Part shown: positions 17,892 to 27,593 of the stretch, piece by piece
Numbering within the stretch: position 1 is the stretch's first letter
Layout of the letters: every line of letters begins with the position of its first letter
Assembly: GCA_020852955.1 (NCBI GenBank)
Contig: JADYZW010000003.1
Coordinates: forward strand, 46,368-110,367
Length of the DNA: 64,000 nucleotides
Direction: 5' to 3'
Origin: Deltaproteobacteria bacterium
Lineage (GTDB): Bacteria; Desulfobacterota; Binatia; UTPRO1
Translations under genes and position numbers: made by a program
Notes under the pieces: generated by a model
Database searches by the model: none
What the model was told of the DNA's origin: nothing
The model's input: only the letters and a program-made list of their open reading frames with translations

Positions 17892-19571
17892 ATGCGCCGT
17901 GTCCCCGCTGTCGTGCTCGCCCTGTGTGTCGCCGCCCTCGCCTGGACGGGCCTCGCCGCCGCCGGTCCGCCGCCGGCTAGCAAGTGTCGGGCTGCGAAGC
18001 TGAAAGCGGCCGGGAAGGCGTGCGAGTGCCGCCATGCGATCGCCGCGAAGGCCCTCGTGACCGGTGCGACGCCGGACGTCGGCGCGTGCGCCGACAAGCT
18101 CGCCGGCGCCTTCGCCAAGGCGGAGCGCAAGGGCTCGTGCCCGGCGGCGGGCGAGGGCGCGACCGTCGACGGCCGCCTCGCCGACCTCGTCGACGGGCTC
18201 TCGAGCGCGCTCCAGGCGAGCGGCGCGACGGGGGACGCGGCGGCGTGCGTCGCCGCGAAGCTCAAGGCGGCGGGCAAGGCGTGCGCCTGTGTCCAGAAGC
18301 TCCAGGCGACGGCGACGCTGAAGGGGACGACCCCCGACGTCGCGGCGTGCGACGCCAAGCTCGAGGCCGCGTACGGCAAGGCCGAGGCCAAGGCGGCGGG
18401 CGCGTGTCCGACGACCGGCGACGCCGGGCCGCGCGGCGGCGACGTGCGGGCGTCGTGCGCGGAGGTCGAGGCCGACGTCGCCGACCGCGACACGACGACC
18501 TACGGCGTCACCGCGCCCTACGGCGTCGCCTCGACGACCGTGACGCTCGTGGACACCTCGCGGCCCACCCCGCCGAACGGCGCCTACCCCGGCGCTCCCG
18601 ATCGCACGCTCGTCACCGAGATCTGGTACCCGACGACGATCGCGCGGAGCGAGCAGGCGGGGGCGCCGCTCCTCACCGACGCCGGCGCGTTGCCCTTGAT
18701 CGTCCGCGCGCACGGGTACTCGGGTTTCCGCCGGGATTCGACCTACATCGGGAAGCAGCTCGCGCGCTGGGGGTACATCGTCGTCGCGCCGGACTTCCCG
18801 CTTTCGAACTTGAATGCGCCGGGCGGCCCGACCCTCGCGGACATCGGCAACCAGGCCGGCGACGTGAGCTTCCTGATCGACCACTTCCTCGCGGAGAGCG
18901 CCAATCCCGCGAGCTTCTTCGCCGGCATGATCGACGGCGAACGCGTCGGCGCGATCGGGCACTCGCTCGGCGGCGCCACCGTGATGCTGGCGACCTATCA
19001 CGCGACGCTCCGCGATCCGCGCATCAAGGCGACCGTCGCGCTTTCGCCGCTCGGCTGCGTCTTCCTCGACGGATTCTTCGACGCGTCCACCGTGCCGCTC
19101 CTCGTCGAGGGCGGCACCGTCGACATGATCACGCCCTACGCGAGCAACCACCTCCAGCCCTACGGCTTCGCGAACACGCCGAAGTACCTGATGTCGTTCG
19201 ACGGCGGCACGCACCTCGGGTTCTCGGATCGCCTCGCCTTCGACGCGGGCCAGAACGGCGACGACGCGATCGGCTGCAGCCTCTTCGTGCCGCCGGGCGG
19301 CCCCCGCCCGGTGACCTTCGAGGCGAACCTGCCGCCCGACTTCCTCGGCGGCCCCGCGCTCGGCATCGACCCGACGGGAGCGCTCTGTCAGCCGATCTGC
19401 CCGCTCCCGCCGCCGAGCTTCATGCTGCACGCGCGGCAGAACCTGCTCGCGAAGGCGGCCTCGGTCGCGTTCTTCGAGGCGAAGCTCCGCGGCAGCGTCT
19501 CGGGCCGCCGGATGATCACGGGCCGGATCGACACGGACAACGCCGACCTCGCGCTCGCCTACGAGGAGTGA
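17892..19571 (+). CDS. Secreted alpha/beta hydrolase with two N-terminal Cys-rich repeats
   Basis: 559 residues. A signal peptide (1-24) is followed by two copies of a roughly 60-residue helical Cys repeat. Cysteines at 32, 44, 46, 66, 83 and at 119, 131, 133, 153, 172 keep nearly the same spacing (12, 2, 20, 17 or 19), and both copies contain AAKLKAAGKAC. From residue 200 an alpha/beta hydrolase follows, similar to bacterial dienelactone or PAF-acetylhydrolase-like enzymes: AHGYSGFRRDS, nucleophile Ser358 in AIGHSLGGA, and a His in FDGGTHLGF. The ATG at 17892 has GGAG ten bases before it and begins the signal peptide; an upstream in-frame start adds nothing sensible. The Cys repeats lack CxxCH, so haem binding is not suggested. 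Likely an exported esterase. Confidence 0.8.
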   Translation: MRRVPAVVLALCVAALAWTGLAAAGPPPASKCRAAKLKAAGKACECRHAIAAKALVTGATPDVGACADKLAGAFAKAERKGSCPAAGEGATVDGRLADLVDGLSSALQASGATGDAAACVAAKLKAAGKACACVQKLQATATLKGTTPDVAACDAKLEAAYGKAEAKAAGACPTTGDAGPRGGDVRASCAEVEADVADRDTTTYGVTAPYGVASTTVTLVDTSRPTPPNGAYPGAPDRTLVTEIWYPTTIARSEQAGAPLLTDAGALPLIVRAHGYSGFRRDSTYIGKQLARWGYIVVAPDFPLSNLNAPGGPTLADIGNQAGDVSFLIDHFLAESANPASFFAGMIDGERVGAIGHSLGGATVMLATYHATLRDPRIKATVALSPLGCVFLDGFFDASTVPLLVEGGTVDMITPYASNHLQPYGFANTPKYLMSFDGGTHLGFSDRLAFDAGQNGDDAIGCSLFVPPGGPRPVTFEANLPPDFLGGPALGIDPTGALCQPICPLPPPSFMLHARQNLLAKAASVAFFEAKLRGSVSGRRMITGRIDTDNADLALAYEE

Positions 19572-19611
19572 GGACGGCGCGCGGCGGATCCGTGCGTCCC
19601 CCGGGAGCGCA

Positions 19612-19641
19612 TTGACACTCAACGAAGGCCGTCGCTATGGT
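19612..19641 (+). promoter_or_regulatory. Sigma-70 type promoter for the DUF1329 gene
   Basis: TTGACA at 19612-19617 and TATGGT at 19636-19641 separated by 18 bp. Predicted transcription start is near 19648, leaving about 48 nt of leader with an AAAGGGG ribosome site before the ATG at 19696. Confidence 0.6.
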
Positions 19642-19695
19642 CCCCGCGCTTCGACGGGGATCCACACGCATCACGAGGTCGAAAGGGGTCGTCCG

Positions 19696-20991
19696 ATGTC
19701 CAAGGTCACGCCGCTTCGCTTCGTCGCCGCACTGACGCTCACCTGCGGTCTCGCGCTCGGCCCCCCGCGCGTCACCCGCGCGGACGTGCAGCCGGGCGAC
19801 ACGATCACCAAGGAGAATCAGGACAAGGTCAAAGGCCTGGTTTCCGACGGCGTGCAGTGGTGTCTGAACCGCGGGATGGAGATGAAGATCGTCCCGACCA
19901 AGAAGATCCCGATCACGAAGCTCTACCAGGAAGCCACCGAGAAGTTCTCGTCGCAGGTGAAGCTCAAGGAGGACCAGACGCTCGAGGGGTATGTCGCGGG
20001 CCGGCCGTTCCCCCAGGTCGACATGGCCGATCCGGCGGCGGCGACGAAGCTCATGTACAACTTCGAGCGCACGCACTACTTCACCGACGACCTGGCGCTC
20101 CATCTCTTCGACGCCGATACCGGCCAGCTGCAGGTCGATCAGGGCGGCAACCAGCGCTACACCGTCGAGCGCCACTTCGTGCTCGACTGGCTCCGCGCCC
20201 TGCAGTTCACCGGCCGGCTCCACATCGACCCGAAGCCGGAGATCGAGCCCAACAAGGACGGCGCGTTCCGCAAGGCCGGGTTGTATCCGGTGCTCGAGCC
20301 GTTCGACCTGAAGGGCATCGGCGGCCTGAACTACCGATACCTCGACCCGCTCCGGCAGGACGACCTCTGGCTCTACCTGCCGAGCCTGCGCCGCGTGCGC
20401 CGGCTCTCGAGCGCTCAGCGCTCCGAGGCGCTCTTCGGCCAGGACATCGACGTCGACAGCTACGGCGGCTACGCCGGCCAGATCCCGTGGTTCACCTGGA
20501 AGTTCCTCACCAAGAAGCCGATGCTCGCGTCGCTCCACGGCGAGAACATGCCGCCGGTGCCGTGCAAGACCGACGGCGGCATGACGTTCTGCGAGGCCTG
20601 GGAGATGCGGCCCGAGGTGCTGGTGGTCGAGGGTACGCCGAAGGCCGACGCCTACGCGTATTCGAAGCGCGTCATCTACATCGACCACGAGAGCTTCTTC
20701 ATCGTCTACACCGACCTCTACGACCGCGGCGGCGAGCTCTGGAAGACGGTCATGCAGAGCATCCGCACGTCGACCAGGCCGAATCCGAAGGTCAACTTCG
20801 AGTATCCCGAGGAACGCATGTTCATCTATGCGTTCACGGTGGTCGACATGCAGCTCGAGCACGGCACGCGCGTCGCGATCCCGGGCATGGCGTTCCAGGA
20901 CGAGCCGGGCTGGTACGTCGACGTGGGTCCGAAGTACGGCGGCGAAGAGGACTGGTTCACCATCGCCGCGCTCATCAGCGCCGGGCACTAG
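19696..20991 (+). CDS. DUF1329 family exported protein
   Basis: 431-residue protein with signal peptide (1-31, ending around VTRADV) and the DUF1329 fold, a beta-rich outer-membrane lipoprotein-sorting-like (LolA/LolB-like) family. Recognisable segments are the YRYLDPLRQDDLWLYLPSLR motif, RRVRRLSSAQRSEALFGQD, and the C-terminal WYVDVGPKYGGEEDWFTI. DUF1329 proteins are frequent in Pseudomonas and deltaproteobacteria next to RND-type exporters of hydrophobic compounds, but no exporter is beside it here. The ATG at 19696 follows AAAGGGG; an upstream GTG or TTG would overlap the promoter. Its role in moving lipid-like molecules through the periplasm is inferred from the family. Confidence 0.85.
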   Translation: MSKVTPLRFVAALTLTCGLALGPPRVTRADVQPGDTITKENQDKVKGLVSDGVQWCLNRGMEMKIVPTKKIPITKLYQEATEKFSSQVKLKEDQTLEGYVAGRPFPQVDMADPAAATKLMYNFERTHYFTDDLALHLFDADTGQLQVDQGGNQRYTVERHFVLDWLRALQFTGRLHIDPKPEIEPNKDGAFRKAGLYPVLEPFDLKGIGGLNYRYLDPLRQDDLWLYLPSLRRVRRLSSAQRSEALFGQDIDVDSYGGYAGQIPWFTWKFLTKKPMLASLHGENMPPVPCKTDGGMTFCEAWEMRPEVLVVEGTPKADAYAYSKRVIYIDHESFFIVYTDLYDRGGELWKTVMQSIRTSTRPNPKVNFEYPEERMFIYAFTVVDMQLEHGTRVAIPGMAFQDEPGWYVDVGPKYGGEEDWFTIAALISAGH

Positions 20992-21040
20992 CGGGCGCGC
21001 TCCGCTTGCTTCCGGTCGCCGATTCGCCGACGGTGCCGGC

Positions 21041-21448
21041 ATGCCGCCGCGTCTCACGCACATCGCGCTTCGGGCGACCGACCTCGGCCGCTCGATCGAC
21101 TTCTACGCGCGCTACGCCGGGCTCGTCGTCGCCCACGAGCGTGAGGAGGAGGCGACCCGTGTCGTGTGGCTCGCCGAGCGCGCGGAGGATCCGGAATTCG
21201 TCTTCGTGTTGATTCCGATGGCGCACGCCGGGGGCGAGCGCTCCGGCGTGCACCACTTCGGATTCTCGGTGGCGAACCGGACCGACGTCGACGCGCTCGC
21301 CGCGCGGGCGCGCGCCGAGGGCATCCTCCGCGAGGGGCCGCGCGACGCCGGGCCGGTGGTCGGCTACTTCTGCATCGTCGAGGACCCGGACCGGAACTGG
21401 GTCGAGTTCTCGTTCGGCCAGCCGATCAACCCGCGCGCGCTCGCGTAG
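21041..21448 (+). CDS. VOC family (glyoxalase-like) protein
   Basis: 135-residue vicinal-oxygen-chelate protein with the two beta-alpha-beta-beta-beta units seen in glyoxalase I, bleomycin-resistance proteins and extradiol dioxygenases. LTHIALRATDLGRSIDFYAR opens unit 1, HHFGFSVANRTDVDALA opens unit 2, and DPDRNWVEFSFGQP ends it. Potential metal ligands are His (THIAL), His (VHHFGF) and Glu in the WVEFS strand. The function within VOC is open: lyase, isomerase or resistance protein. It lies downstream of the DUF1329 gene, with only 6 bp between a promoter-like GACGGT and the ATG, so its mRNA might lack a leader. It converges on the ABC transporter genes. Confidence 0.82.
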   Translation: MPPRLTHIALRATDLGRSIDFYARYAGLVVAHEREEEATRVVWLAERAEDPEFVFVLIPMAHAGGERSGVHHFGFSVANRTDVDALAARARAEGILREGPRDAGPVVGYFCIVEDPDRNWVEFSFGQPINPRALA

Positions 21449-21459
21449 CGGCGCTGCCG

Positions 21460-22131
21460 TCAGGCCGCGGCGAGCCGGCCGCCGTCGATCCGGAAGACGC
21501 GATCGGCCGCGGCGGCCACGAGCGCGGCATCGTGCGTGACGACCACCTGGGTCATGCCGTCGGCGCGCACCCGCGCGAGCACCTCCACGAGTTCGCTCCG
21601 CCGCGCCGGGTCGAGCGCGCTCGTCGGCTCGTCGTAGAGGAGGCAGGCGGGGGCCATGGCGAGCGCGCGCGCGATCGCGGCCCGCTGGCATTGGCCGCCG
21701 GAGAGGCGGGCCGGGTGCTCGTCCGCCTTGTCCGCGAGGCCGAGCCGGTCGAGGAGCGCGCGCGCGGCCGCCTCGGCGGCGCGCCGCGCCGCGCCGCGGA
21801 CGCGCCGCGGCGCGAGCACGCAGTTCTCGAGCACGGTGAGGTGGGGGAAGAGCTCGAAGCTCTGGAAGACGAGGCCGACGTGGCCGCGGAGGGTCGCGGC
21901 GGCGTGGCGTCCCGCGACGACGACGCGGTCGCCGACGGCGATCGTTCCGCGCTCGGCGCGGTCGAGTCCGGCGAGGCAGCGGAGCAGCGTCGTCTTCCCA
22001 GCGCCGCTCTCGCCGACGATCGCCGCGATCGCGCCCGCCGGCACCGCGAACGACACGTCGCGGAGCGTTGGGGCGGCGGCGCCGCGGTGGCGATGGGTGA
22101 GTCCTTCGACGCGGAGGGCGGCGCCGTTCAC
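21460..22131 (-). CDS. Polar amino acid ABC transporter, ATP-binding protein
   Basis: 223-residue ATPase of the polar amino acid uptake (GlnQ/HisP) group. Walker A is IVGESGAGKTT, Q-loop FQSFELFPHLTV, signature LSGGQCQRAAIARAL, Walker B CLLYDEPTSALD and the switch His in VVVTHD. It starts with GTG at 22131, overlapping the TGA of the fused binding-protein/permease gene as GTGA, so the two are translated together. Two copies would pair with a permease dimer in the inner membrane to drive import. The position directly behind the permease and the GlnQ-like sequence support an amino acid (or opine/amine) substrate. Confidence 0.9.
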   Translation of the reverse strand: MNGAALRVEGLTHRHRGAAAPTLRDVSFAVPAGAIAAIVGESGAGKTTLLRCLAGLDRAERGTIAVGDRVVVAGRHAAATLRGHVGLVFQSFELFPHLTVLENCVLAPRRVRGAARRAAEAAARALLDRLGLADKADEHPARLSGGQCQRAAIARALAMAPACLLYDEPTSALDPARRSELVEVLARVRADGMTQVVVTHDAALVAAAADRVFRIDGGRLAAA

Positions 22132-23729
22132 GCGGCGCTCCGCAGGTGCCGGCCGAGCCGCGCCTCGGCGCGGCGGGCGAGCCACGCGAACGGCAGGCCG
22201 ATCGCGAGGTACCAGGCCGCCACCAGGAGGCCGAGGCCGAGGTGGTCGCGCATCGCGTTGGCGAGGTTCAGGTAGGTCTTGGTGAGCTCGGTGAGCGTCA
22301 CGAGCGAGACCAGCGAGCTGTCCTTGAGGAGCGCGATGAAGTCGTTGGTCGCGGGCGGGATCGCGACCCGCACCGCCTGCGGTCCGACCACGAAGCGCAG
22401 CGCCTGCATGGTCGACAGGCCGAGCGCCCACGACGCTTCGAGTTGTCCCGCCGGCACGCTCTCGAGGCCGGCGCGGTAGTTCTCGGCCTCGGCCGCAGCG
22501 TAGTTCAGGCCGAGGGCGACGGCGCCCGCGGCGAACGGGTCGAGGGTGACGCCGAGCTCCGGCAGGCCGAAGTAGAGCATGATGAGCTGCACGAGGAGCG
22601 GCGTTCCGCGCACGAACTCGATGTAGCCGATGGCGAGCGCGCGGAGCGGCAGCGGCCCGTACGTCCGGCAGAGCGCGAGCCCGACGCCGAGCGGCACGGC
22701 GAGCGCCATCGCGGTGAAGGAGAGCGCCAGCGTGAGCGCGGCGCCCCGCGCGAAGAGCGCGAGCGTGCGCGGGTAGCGGTCGCGCAGGCGCTCGAGGAGG
22801 GGCGGGGGCTTCCCGACCGCCGCGCGCCACGCTTCGAGCGCTTCGGCGACGCCGCGGCCGCCGCCGGCGGGCGCGGCGAGGAGCGCGGCGGTCGCGTCGT
22901 TCCAGAGGCCCCAGCGCTCGTAGATCGCGCGCAGCCGGCCGTCGGCGGCGAGGCGCGCGAGCGCGTCGTCGAGCGCGGCGCGCAGCCCCTCCTCGCCGCG
23001 CGGCACCGCGATCGCGTAGCGCACCTCGCCGAAGTCGCCAGGCGCCGCTTCGAGCGCGGGCTCGATCTCGCCGTAGTAGAGGCTGATCGGGGCGTCGAGC
23101 AGCACGGCGTCGGTGCGGCCGAGCAGGAGGTCGGCATAGATCTCGTTCTGGCCGCCGTCGTACGTGCGCGCCTCGGCGCCGGCGCGCCGCAGGATGCGCT
23201 CGGCGAGCGATCCGGGCAGCGTGCCGACGCGGCGCCCGCGGAGATCGGCGAGCGTGCGCGGCGCGGCGGCGTCGCCGCGCCGGACGGTGAGGCGCTCGGG
23301 CGCGACGTAGTAGGGCCGCGTGAGCAACGCCACGCGCAGCTTCTCGTCGGCGACCTCGATGCCGTTCAGCGCGACGTCGAAGTCGCCGCGTCCGAGGAGG
23401 TCGAGCAGCATGTCCCACTGGCCCTGCACCGGCCGGGCGCCCACGCCGAGCTCGGCTGCGAGCGCGGCCGCGAGATCGACCTCGAAGCCGATCAGGTGGT
23501 TCGGGTCCATCGGGTCCTGGAACACGTAGGGCGCGCCGCCCTGCGCGTCGGCTCCCCAACGCAGCTCGCCGGCGGCCCGCACCCGGGCGAGGGCGTCGCC
23601 GGTCGCGTCGTCCGGGGCGGCCGCGCCGATCGATCCTGCCGCGGCGAGCACGACGAGCGCGCGCGCGAGCCGACGGACCGTCCGTCCGCCGCACGACCCC
23701 CGGGTGCGCCCGGGGCGCGCGCCGCGCAT
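22128..23729 (-). CDS. Fused solute-binding protein and permease of an amino acid ABC transporter
   Basis: 533-residue single chain. After an N-terminal export or membrane signal (about 20-40) comes a family 3 solute-binding domain (residues about 45-265; [15 protein letters not shown] and [12 protein letters not shown] are typical). From about 315 a HisM/GlnP-type permease follows with the EAA loop [20 protein letters not shown] and the preceding [20 protein letters not shown]. Such fusions are known, for example GlnP of lactic acid bacteria, but are less usual in Gram-negatives, where the binding protein is normally free in the periplasm. The ATG at 23729 was preferred; longer frames run into the divergent frmA. 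It couples to the ATPase gene through GTGA. Confidence 0.88.
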   Translation of the reverse strand: MRGARPGRTRGSCGGRTVRRLARALVVLAAAGSIGAAAPDDATGDALARVRAAGELRWGADAQGGAPYVFQDPMDPNHLIGFEVDLAAALAAELGVGARPVQGQWDMLLDLLGRGDFDVALNGIEVADEKLRVALLTRPYYVAPERLTVRRGDAAAPRTLADLRGRRVGTLPGSLAERILRRAGAEARTYDGGQNEIYADLLLGRTDAVLLDAPISLYYGEIEPALEAAPGDFGEVRYAIAVPRGEEGLRAALDDALARLAADGRLRAIYERWGLWNDATAALLAAPAGGGRGVAEALEAWRAAVGKPPPLLERLRDRYPRTLALFARGAALTLALSFTAMALAVPLGVGLALCRTYGPLPLRALAIGYIEFVRGTPLLVQLIMLYFGLPELGVTLDPFAAGAVALGLNYAAAEAENYRAGLESVPAGQLEASWALGLSTMQALRFVVGPQAVRVAIPPATNDFIALLKDSSLVSLVTLTELTKTYLNLANAMRDHLGLGLLVAAWYLAIGLPFAWLARRAEARLGRHLRSAA

Positions 23730-23784
23730 CACGGGCTGCGCTGTAGGCCGCGTCGTGGTCCCGGTCAAACGGCGGCGCCGCGCC

Positions 23785-23813
23785 TTGTCAGCCGCGGGCG
23801 GCGCCGCTACACG
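23785..23813 (+). promoter_or_regulatory. Putative frmA promoter close to the start codon
   Basis: TTGTCA at 23785-23790, 17-bp spacer, TACACG at 23808-23813. Only seven bases separate the -10 from the ATG at 23821, and there is no Shine-Dalgarno, which would give a leaderless mRNA. Confidence 0.35.
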
Positions 23814-23820
23814 GTCCCCC

Positions 23821-24930
<1,110 letters not shown>

Positions 24931-24984
24931 CCGCTGCGCCGCTTGCATCGGCCGTCCGGTCGTGGCGTTAAGCTGGTCCCGGAA

Positions 24985-25671
24985 ATGGCGACGCTCCGCT
25001 TCTATTTCGACTACATCTCCACCAACGCCTACCTCGCCTGGCTCCAGATGCCGACGATCGCGCGGCGGTACGGCTGGGTGCTGGAGCCCGTGCCGGTGCT
25101 GTTCGCGGGCCTGCTCGAAGCGCACGGGACGAGCGGGCCGGCCGAGACGCCGGCGAAGGCGCTCTGGATGTGGAAGAACAACCTCCGGAAAGCGGCGCTC
25201 TCGGGCGTGCCGCTCGCGCCGCCGGCGTTCCACCCGTTCAACCCGCTGCTCGCGCTCCGGGTGACGTCGCTCGCGCGCGACCTCGACGAGTGCGACGACC
25301 TCATCACCCGACTCATGGAGGCCGTGTGGGTGCGGGGCGAGCACGTGAGCGAGCCGGAAGTGGTGGAGCGCGCGTGCCGCGAGGTCGGACTCGACGGCGC
25401 GGCGCTCCTCGCCGAGGCGGCGTCCGGGGCGGCGAAGGCGCGTCTCCGCCGCCAGACCGACGACGCGATCGCGCATGGGGTCTTCGGTGTGCCGACGATG
25501 GAGGCGAACGGCGAGATTTTCTGGGGCTACGACGATCTGCCGTATCTCGAACTCTTCATGGCGGGCGACGACCCGCTGGCGCGCACCGCGTTCGGCAAGA
25601 GCGGCACCCGGGCGCCGCGTGCCTCGGCGATGCGGCGCCAGCACCGCGAGCGCCTCGAGCGCGGCGCGTGA
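24985..25671 (+). CDS. DsbA-family / 2-hydroxychromene-2-carboxylate isomerase-like protein
   Basis: 228 residues with the thioredoxin-like kappa-GST fold. LRFYFDYISTNAYLAW replaces the family FYFDFxSPYAYL motif, and the C-terminal half has AIAHGVFGVPTMEANGEIFWGYDDLPYLE, typical of 2-hydroxychromene-2-carboxylate isomerases (naphthalene pathway) and related glutathione-dependent enzymes. There is no CxxC, so it is not a disulfide oxidase. The ATG at 24985 starts the fold; the preceding 14 codons are not conserved-looking. It sits between frmA and the ETF fusion gene on the same strand, so a glutathione-linked step in breakdown of a small carbon compound is plausible but not shown. Confidence 0.78.
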   Translation: MATLRFYFDYISTNAYLAWLQMPTIARRYGWVLEPVPVLFAGLLEAHGTSGPAETPAKALWMWKNNLRKAALSGVPLAPPAFHPFNPLLALRVTSLARDLDECDDLITRLMEAVWVRGEHVSEPEVVERACREVGLDGAALLAEAASGAAKARLRRQTDDAIAHGVFGVPTMEANGEIFWGYDDLPYLELFMAGDDPLARTAFGKSGTRAPRASAMRRQHRERLERGA

Positions 25672-25693
25672 CGGCGCCGGTCCGCTCGTCGGC

Positions 25694-27556
25694 ATGAAGC
25701 AGATCGTTCTCGTCAAGCAGGTTCCGGCGGTCGCCGAGCTCGCCTTCGACCCGGCGACGCGCACGCTGAAGCGCGACGGGGTGCGTCTGGAAGTGAGCTC
25801 GTTCGACGTGCGGGCGCTGCTGCGCGCCGTCGAGCTCCGCGCCGAGCACGGCGGGGAGGTGGTGGCGCTCACCATGGGGCCGCCGCCGGCGCGCGAAGCG
25901 CTCGTGTACTGCCTCGCGCTCGGCGCCGATCGCGGCATCCATCTCTGCGACCGCGCGTTTGCCGGCGCCGACACACTCGCGACGGCGCGCGCCCTCGCGG
26001 CGGCGGTCGCGCGCGAGCGCGCCGACCTCGTGCTGTGCGGGCGTGCGAGCGTCGACGCCGAGACCGCGCAGGTGGGGCCCGAGGTCGCCGAGCTCCTCGA
26101 TCTTCCGCAGGTGTGCAGCGCCCGGACGCTGGTCGTCGACGCCGCCGCGCGGACCTTCACCGCGGAGCGCGAGACCGACGACGGCGCGGAGACCGTGACG
26201 GGCGTGCTCCCGGCGCTCGTCACGGCGGGCGAGGATCTGGCGCCGGAGCGCTTTCCGCGCCGGGCGGATAAGGAAGCGGCGAAGGCGAAGCCGATCGTCG
26301 CGCTGGCGGCGGTCGATCTCGGCCTCGACCCGGCGACGCTCGGGGCCGCCGGCTCGCCGACCCGGGTCGAGGGGCTCGAGACCGTCGCCGTCGCACGTCC
26401 GGGCCGCGTCCTCGCGGGCGACGTCGATCCGGCGATCGCCACGCTGGTCGCCGCGCTCGAGGCGCGCGGGATCTTCGCGCCGGTCGGCGCCGCCGCCCCG
26501 GGCGACGCGGCGCCGGGCGCGTCCGCGCCGACGGCGGGACGCGCGGCGGCGGCGCGCGATCGCGACGTGTGGGTGGTGGCCGAGCTCTTCGAAGGCGCCG
26601 TCCGTCGCGTGACGCTCGAGCTCCTCGCCACGGCCCGACGCCTCGCCGACGCGCGCGGCGGCGGCGTCGCGGCGGTGCTGCTCGGACGCGACGTCGGCCG
26701 CCACGTCGCGCGCCTCGCGGGCCACGGCGCCGACCGCGTGCTCGTCGCCGACGATCCGCGTCTCGCGACCTACGCGACCGAGCCCTACGCGGCGCTGCTC
26801 GCGCGGGCGATCGACGCCGAGCGGCCGACCGCGGTATTGCTGCCGTCGACCTACGTCGGCCGCGATCTCGCGCCGCGCGTCGCGGCGCGGCTCGGGCTCG
26901 GGCTCACCGGCGATTGCGTCGACCTCTCGATCGACGCCCGGGGCCGGCTGATGCAGTGGAAGCCGGCGTTCGGCGGCAACGTCGTCGCGCCGATCCTCTC
27001 GCGCACGCGGCCCGAGATGGCGACGGTCCGTCCCGGCGTGCTGCCGACGGCGCCGGCACGCGCGGGTGCGGCGGCGTACGTCGACGTGCTGCCGCTCGCC
27101 GATCTGCCGGCGAGCCGGCTCCGCGTCGTCGAGCGGCGGCGCGATCCGTCGGCGGCGCGCGCCGCCGCGCTCGACGAGGCGGAGATCGCGGTCGGCGTCG
27201 GGCTCGGCATCGGCGGTCCCGGGGCGCTCCCGGCGGTCGAGGCGTTCACGGCGGCGCTCGGCGGCGCGCCGCTCGCGGCCACGCGCGACGTCGTCGACCA
27301 GGGATGGCTCCCGCGTCAGCGCCAGGTCGGCCTCACCGGGCGCGCCATCGCGCCGCGCTTCTACTTCGCGATCGGCATCCGCGGCGCGGCCGAGCACATG
27401 GTCGGCGTGCGGCGCGCGGGGACGATCGTGGCCGTCGACAAGAATCCGCAGGCGCCGATCTTCGCGCAGGCCGATCTCGGGATCGTCGGCGATTGGGCCG
27501 AGGTCGTGCCGCGCCTCACGCGCGCGCTCGACGCGCTCCGCAAGAGCTTCGAATAG
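25694..27556 (+). CDS. Single-chain electron transfer flavoprotein (EtfB-EtfA fusion)
   Basis: 620 residues that contain both ETF subunits in the order beta then alpha. Residues 1-250 are EtfB (MKQIVLVKQVPAVAEL at the start, DAETAQVGPEVAELLDLP at 121-138, the adenine-binding signature). A Pro/Ala linker at about 275-300 leads into EtfA. Residues about 540-610 carry the FAD-binding part: QRQVGLTGRAIAPRFYFAIG, EHMVGV, AVDKNPQAPIFAQADLGIVG. Both halves look intact. ETF takes electrons from acyl-CoA dehydrogenases and similar flavoenzymes and passes them to ETF:quinone oxidoreductase. It starts 22 bp after the isomerase gene. The acyl-CoA dehydrogenase at 33-35 kb is a possible donor. Bacteria usually encode the subunits separately; single-chain ETF is known in some archaea. 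Confidence 0.9.
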   Translation: MKQIVLVKQVPAVAELAFDPATRTLKRDGVRLEVSSFDVRALLRAVELRAEHGGEVVALTMGPPPAREALVYCLALGADRGIHLCDRAFAGADTLATARALAAAVARERADLVLCGRASVDAETAQVGPEVAELLDLPQVCSARTLVVDAAARTFTAERETDDGAETVTGVLPALVTAGEDLAPERFPRRADKEAAKAKPIVALAAVDLGLDPATLGAAGSPTRVEGLETVAVARPGRVLAGDVDPAIATLVAALEARGIFAPVGAAAPGDAAPGASAPTAGRAAAARDRDVWVVAELFEGAVRRVTLELLATARRLADARGGGVAAVLLGRDVGRHVARLAGHGADRVLVADDPRLATYATEPYAALLARAIDAERPTAVLLPSTYVGRDLAPRVAARLGLGLTGDCVDLSIDARGRLMQWKPAFGGNVVAPILSRTRPEMATVRPGVLPTAPARAGAAAYVDVLPLADLPASRLRVVERRRDPSAARAAALDEAEIAVGVGLGIGGPGALPAVEAFTAALGGAPLAATRDVVDQGWLPRQRQVGLTGRAIAPRFYFAIGIRGAAEHMVGVRRAGTIVAVDKNPQAPIFAQADLGIVGDWAEVVPRLTRALDALRKSFE

Positions 27557-27593
27557 CGATCGTCATCGCATGACGCCGTGCTAGGGTAGCGGC

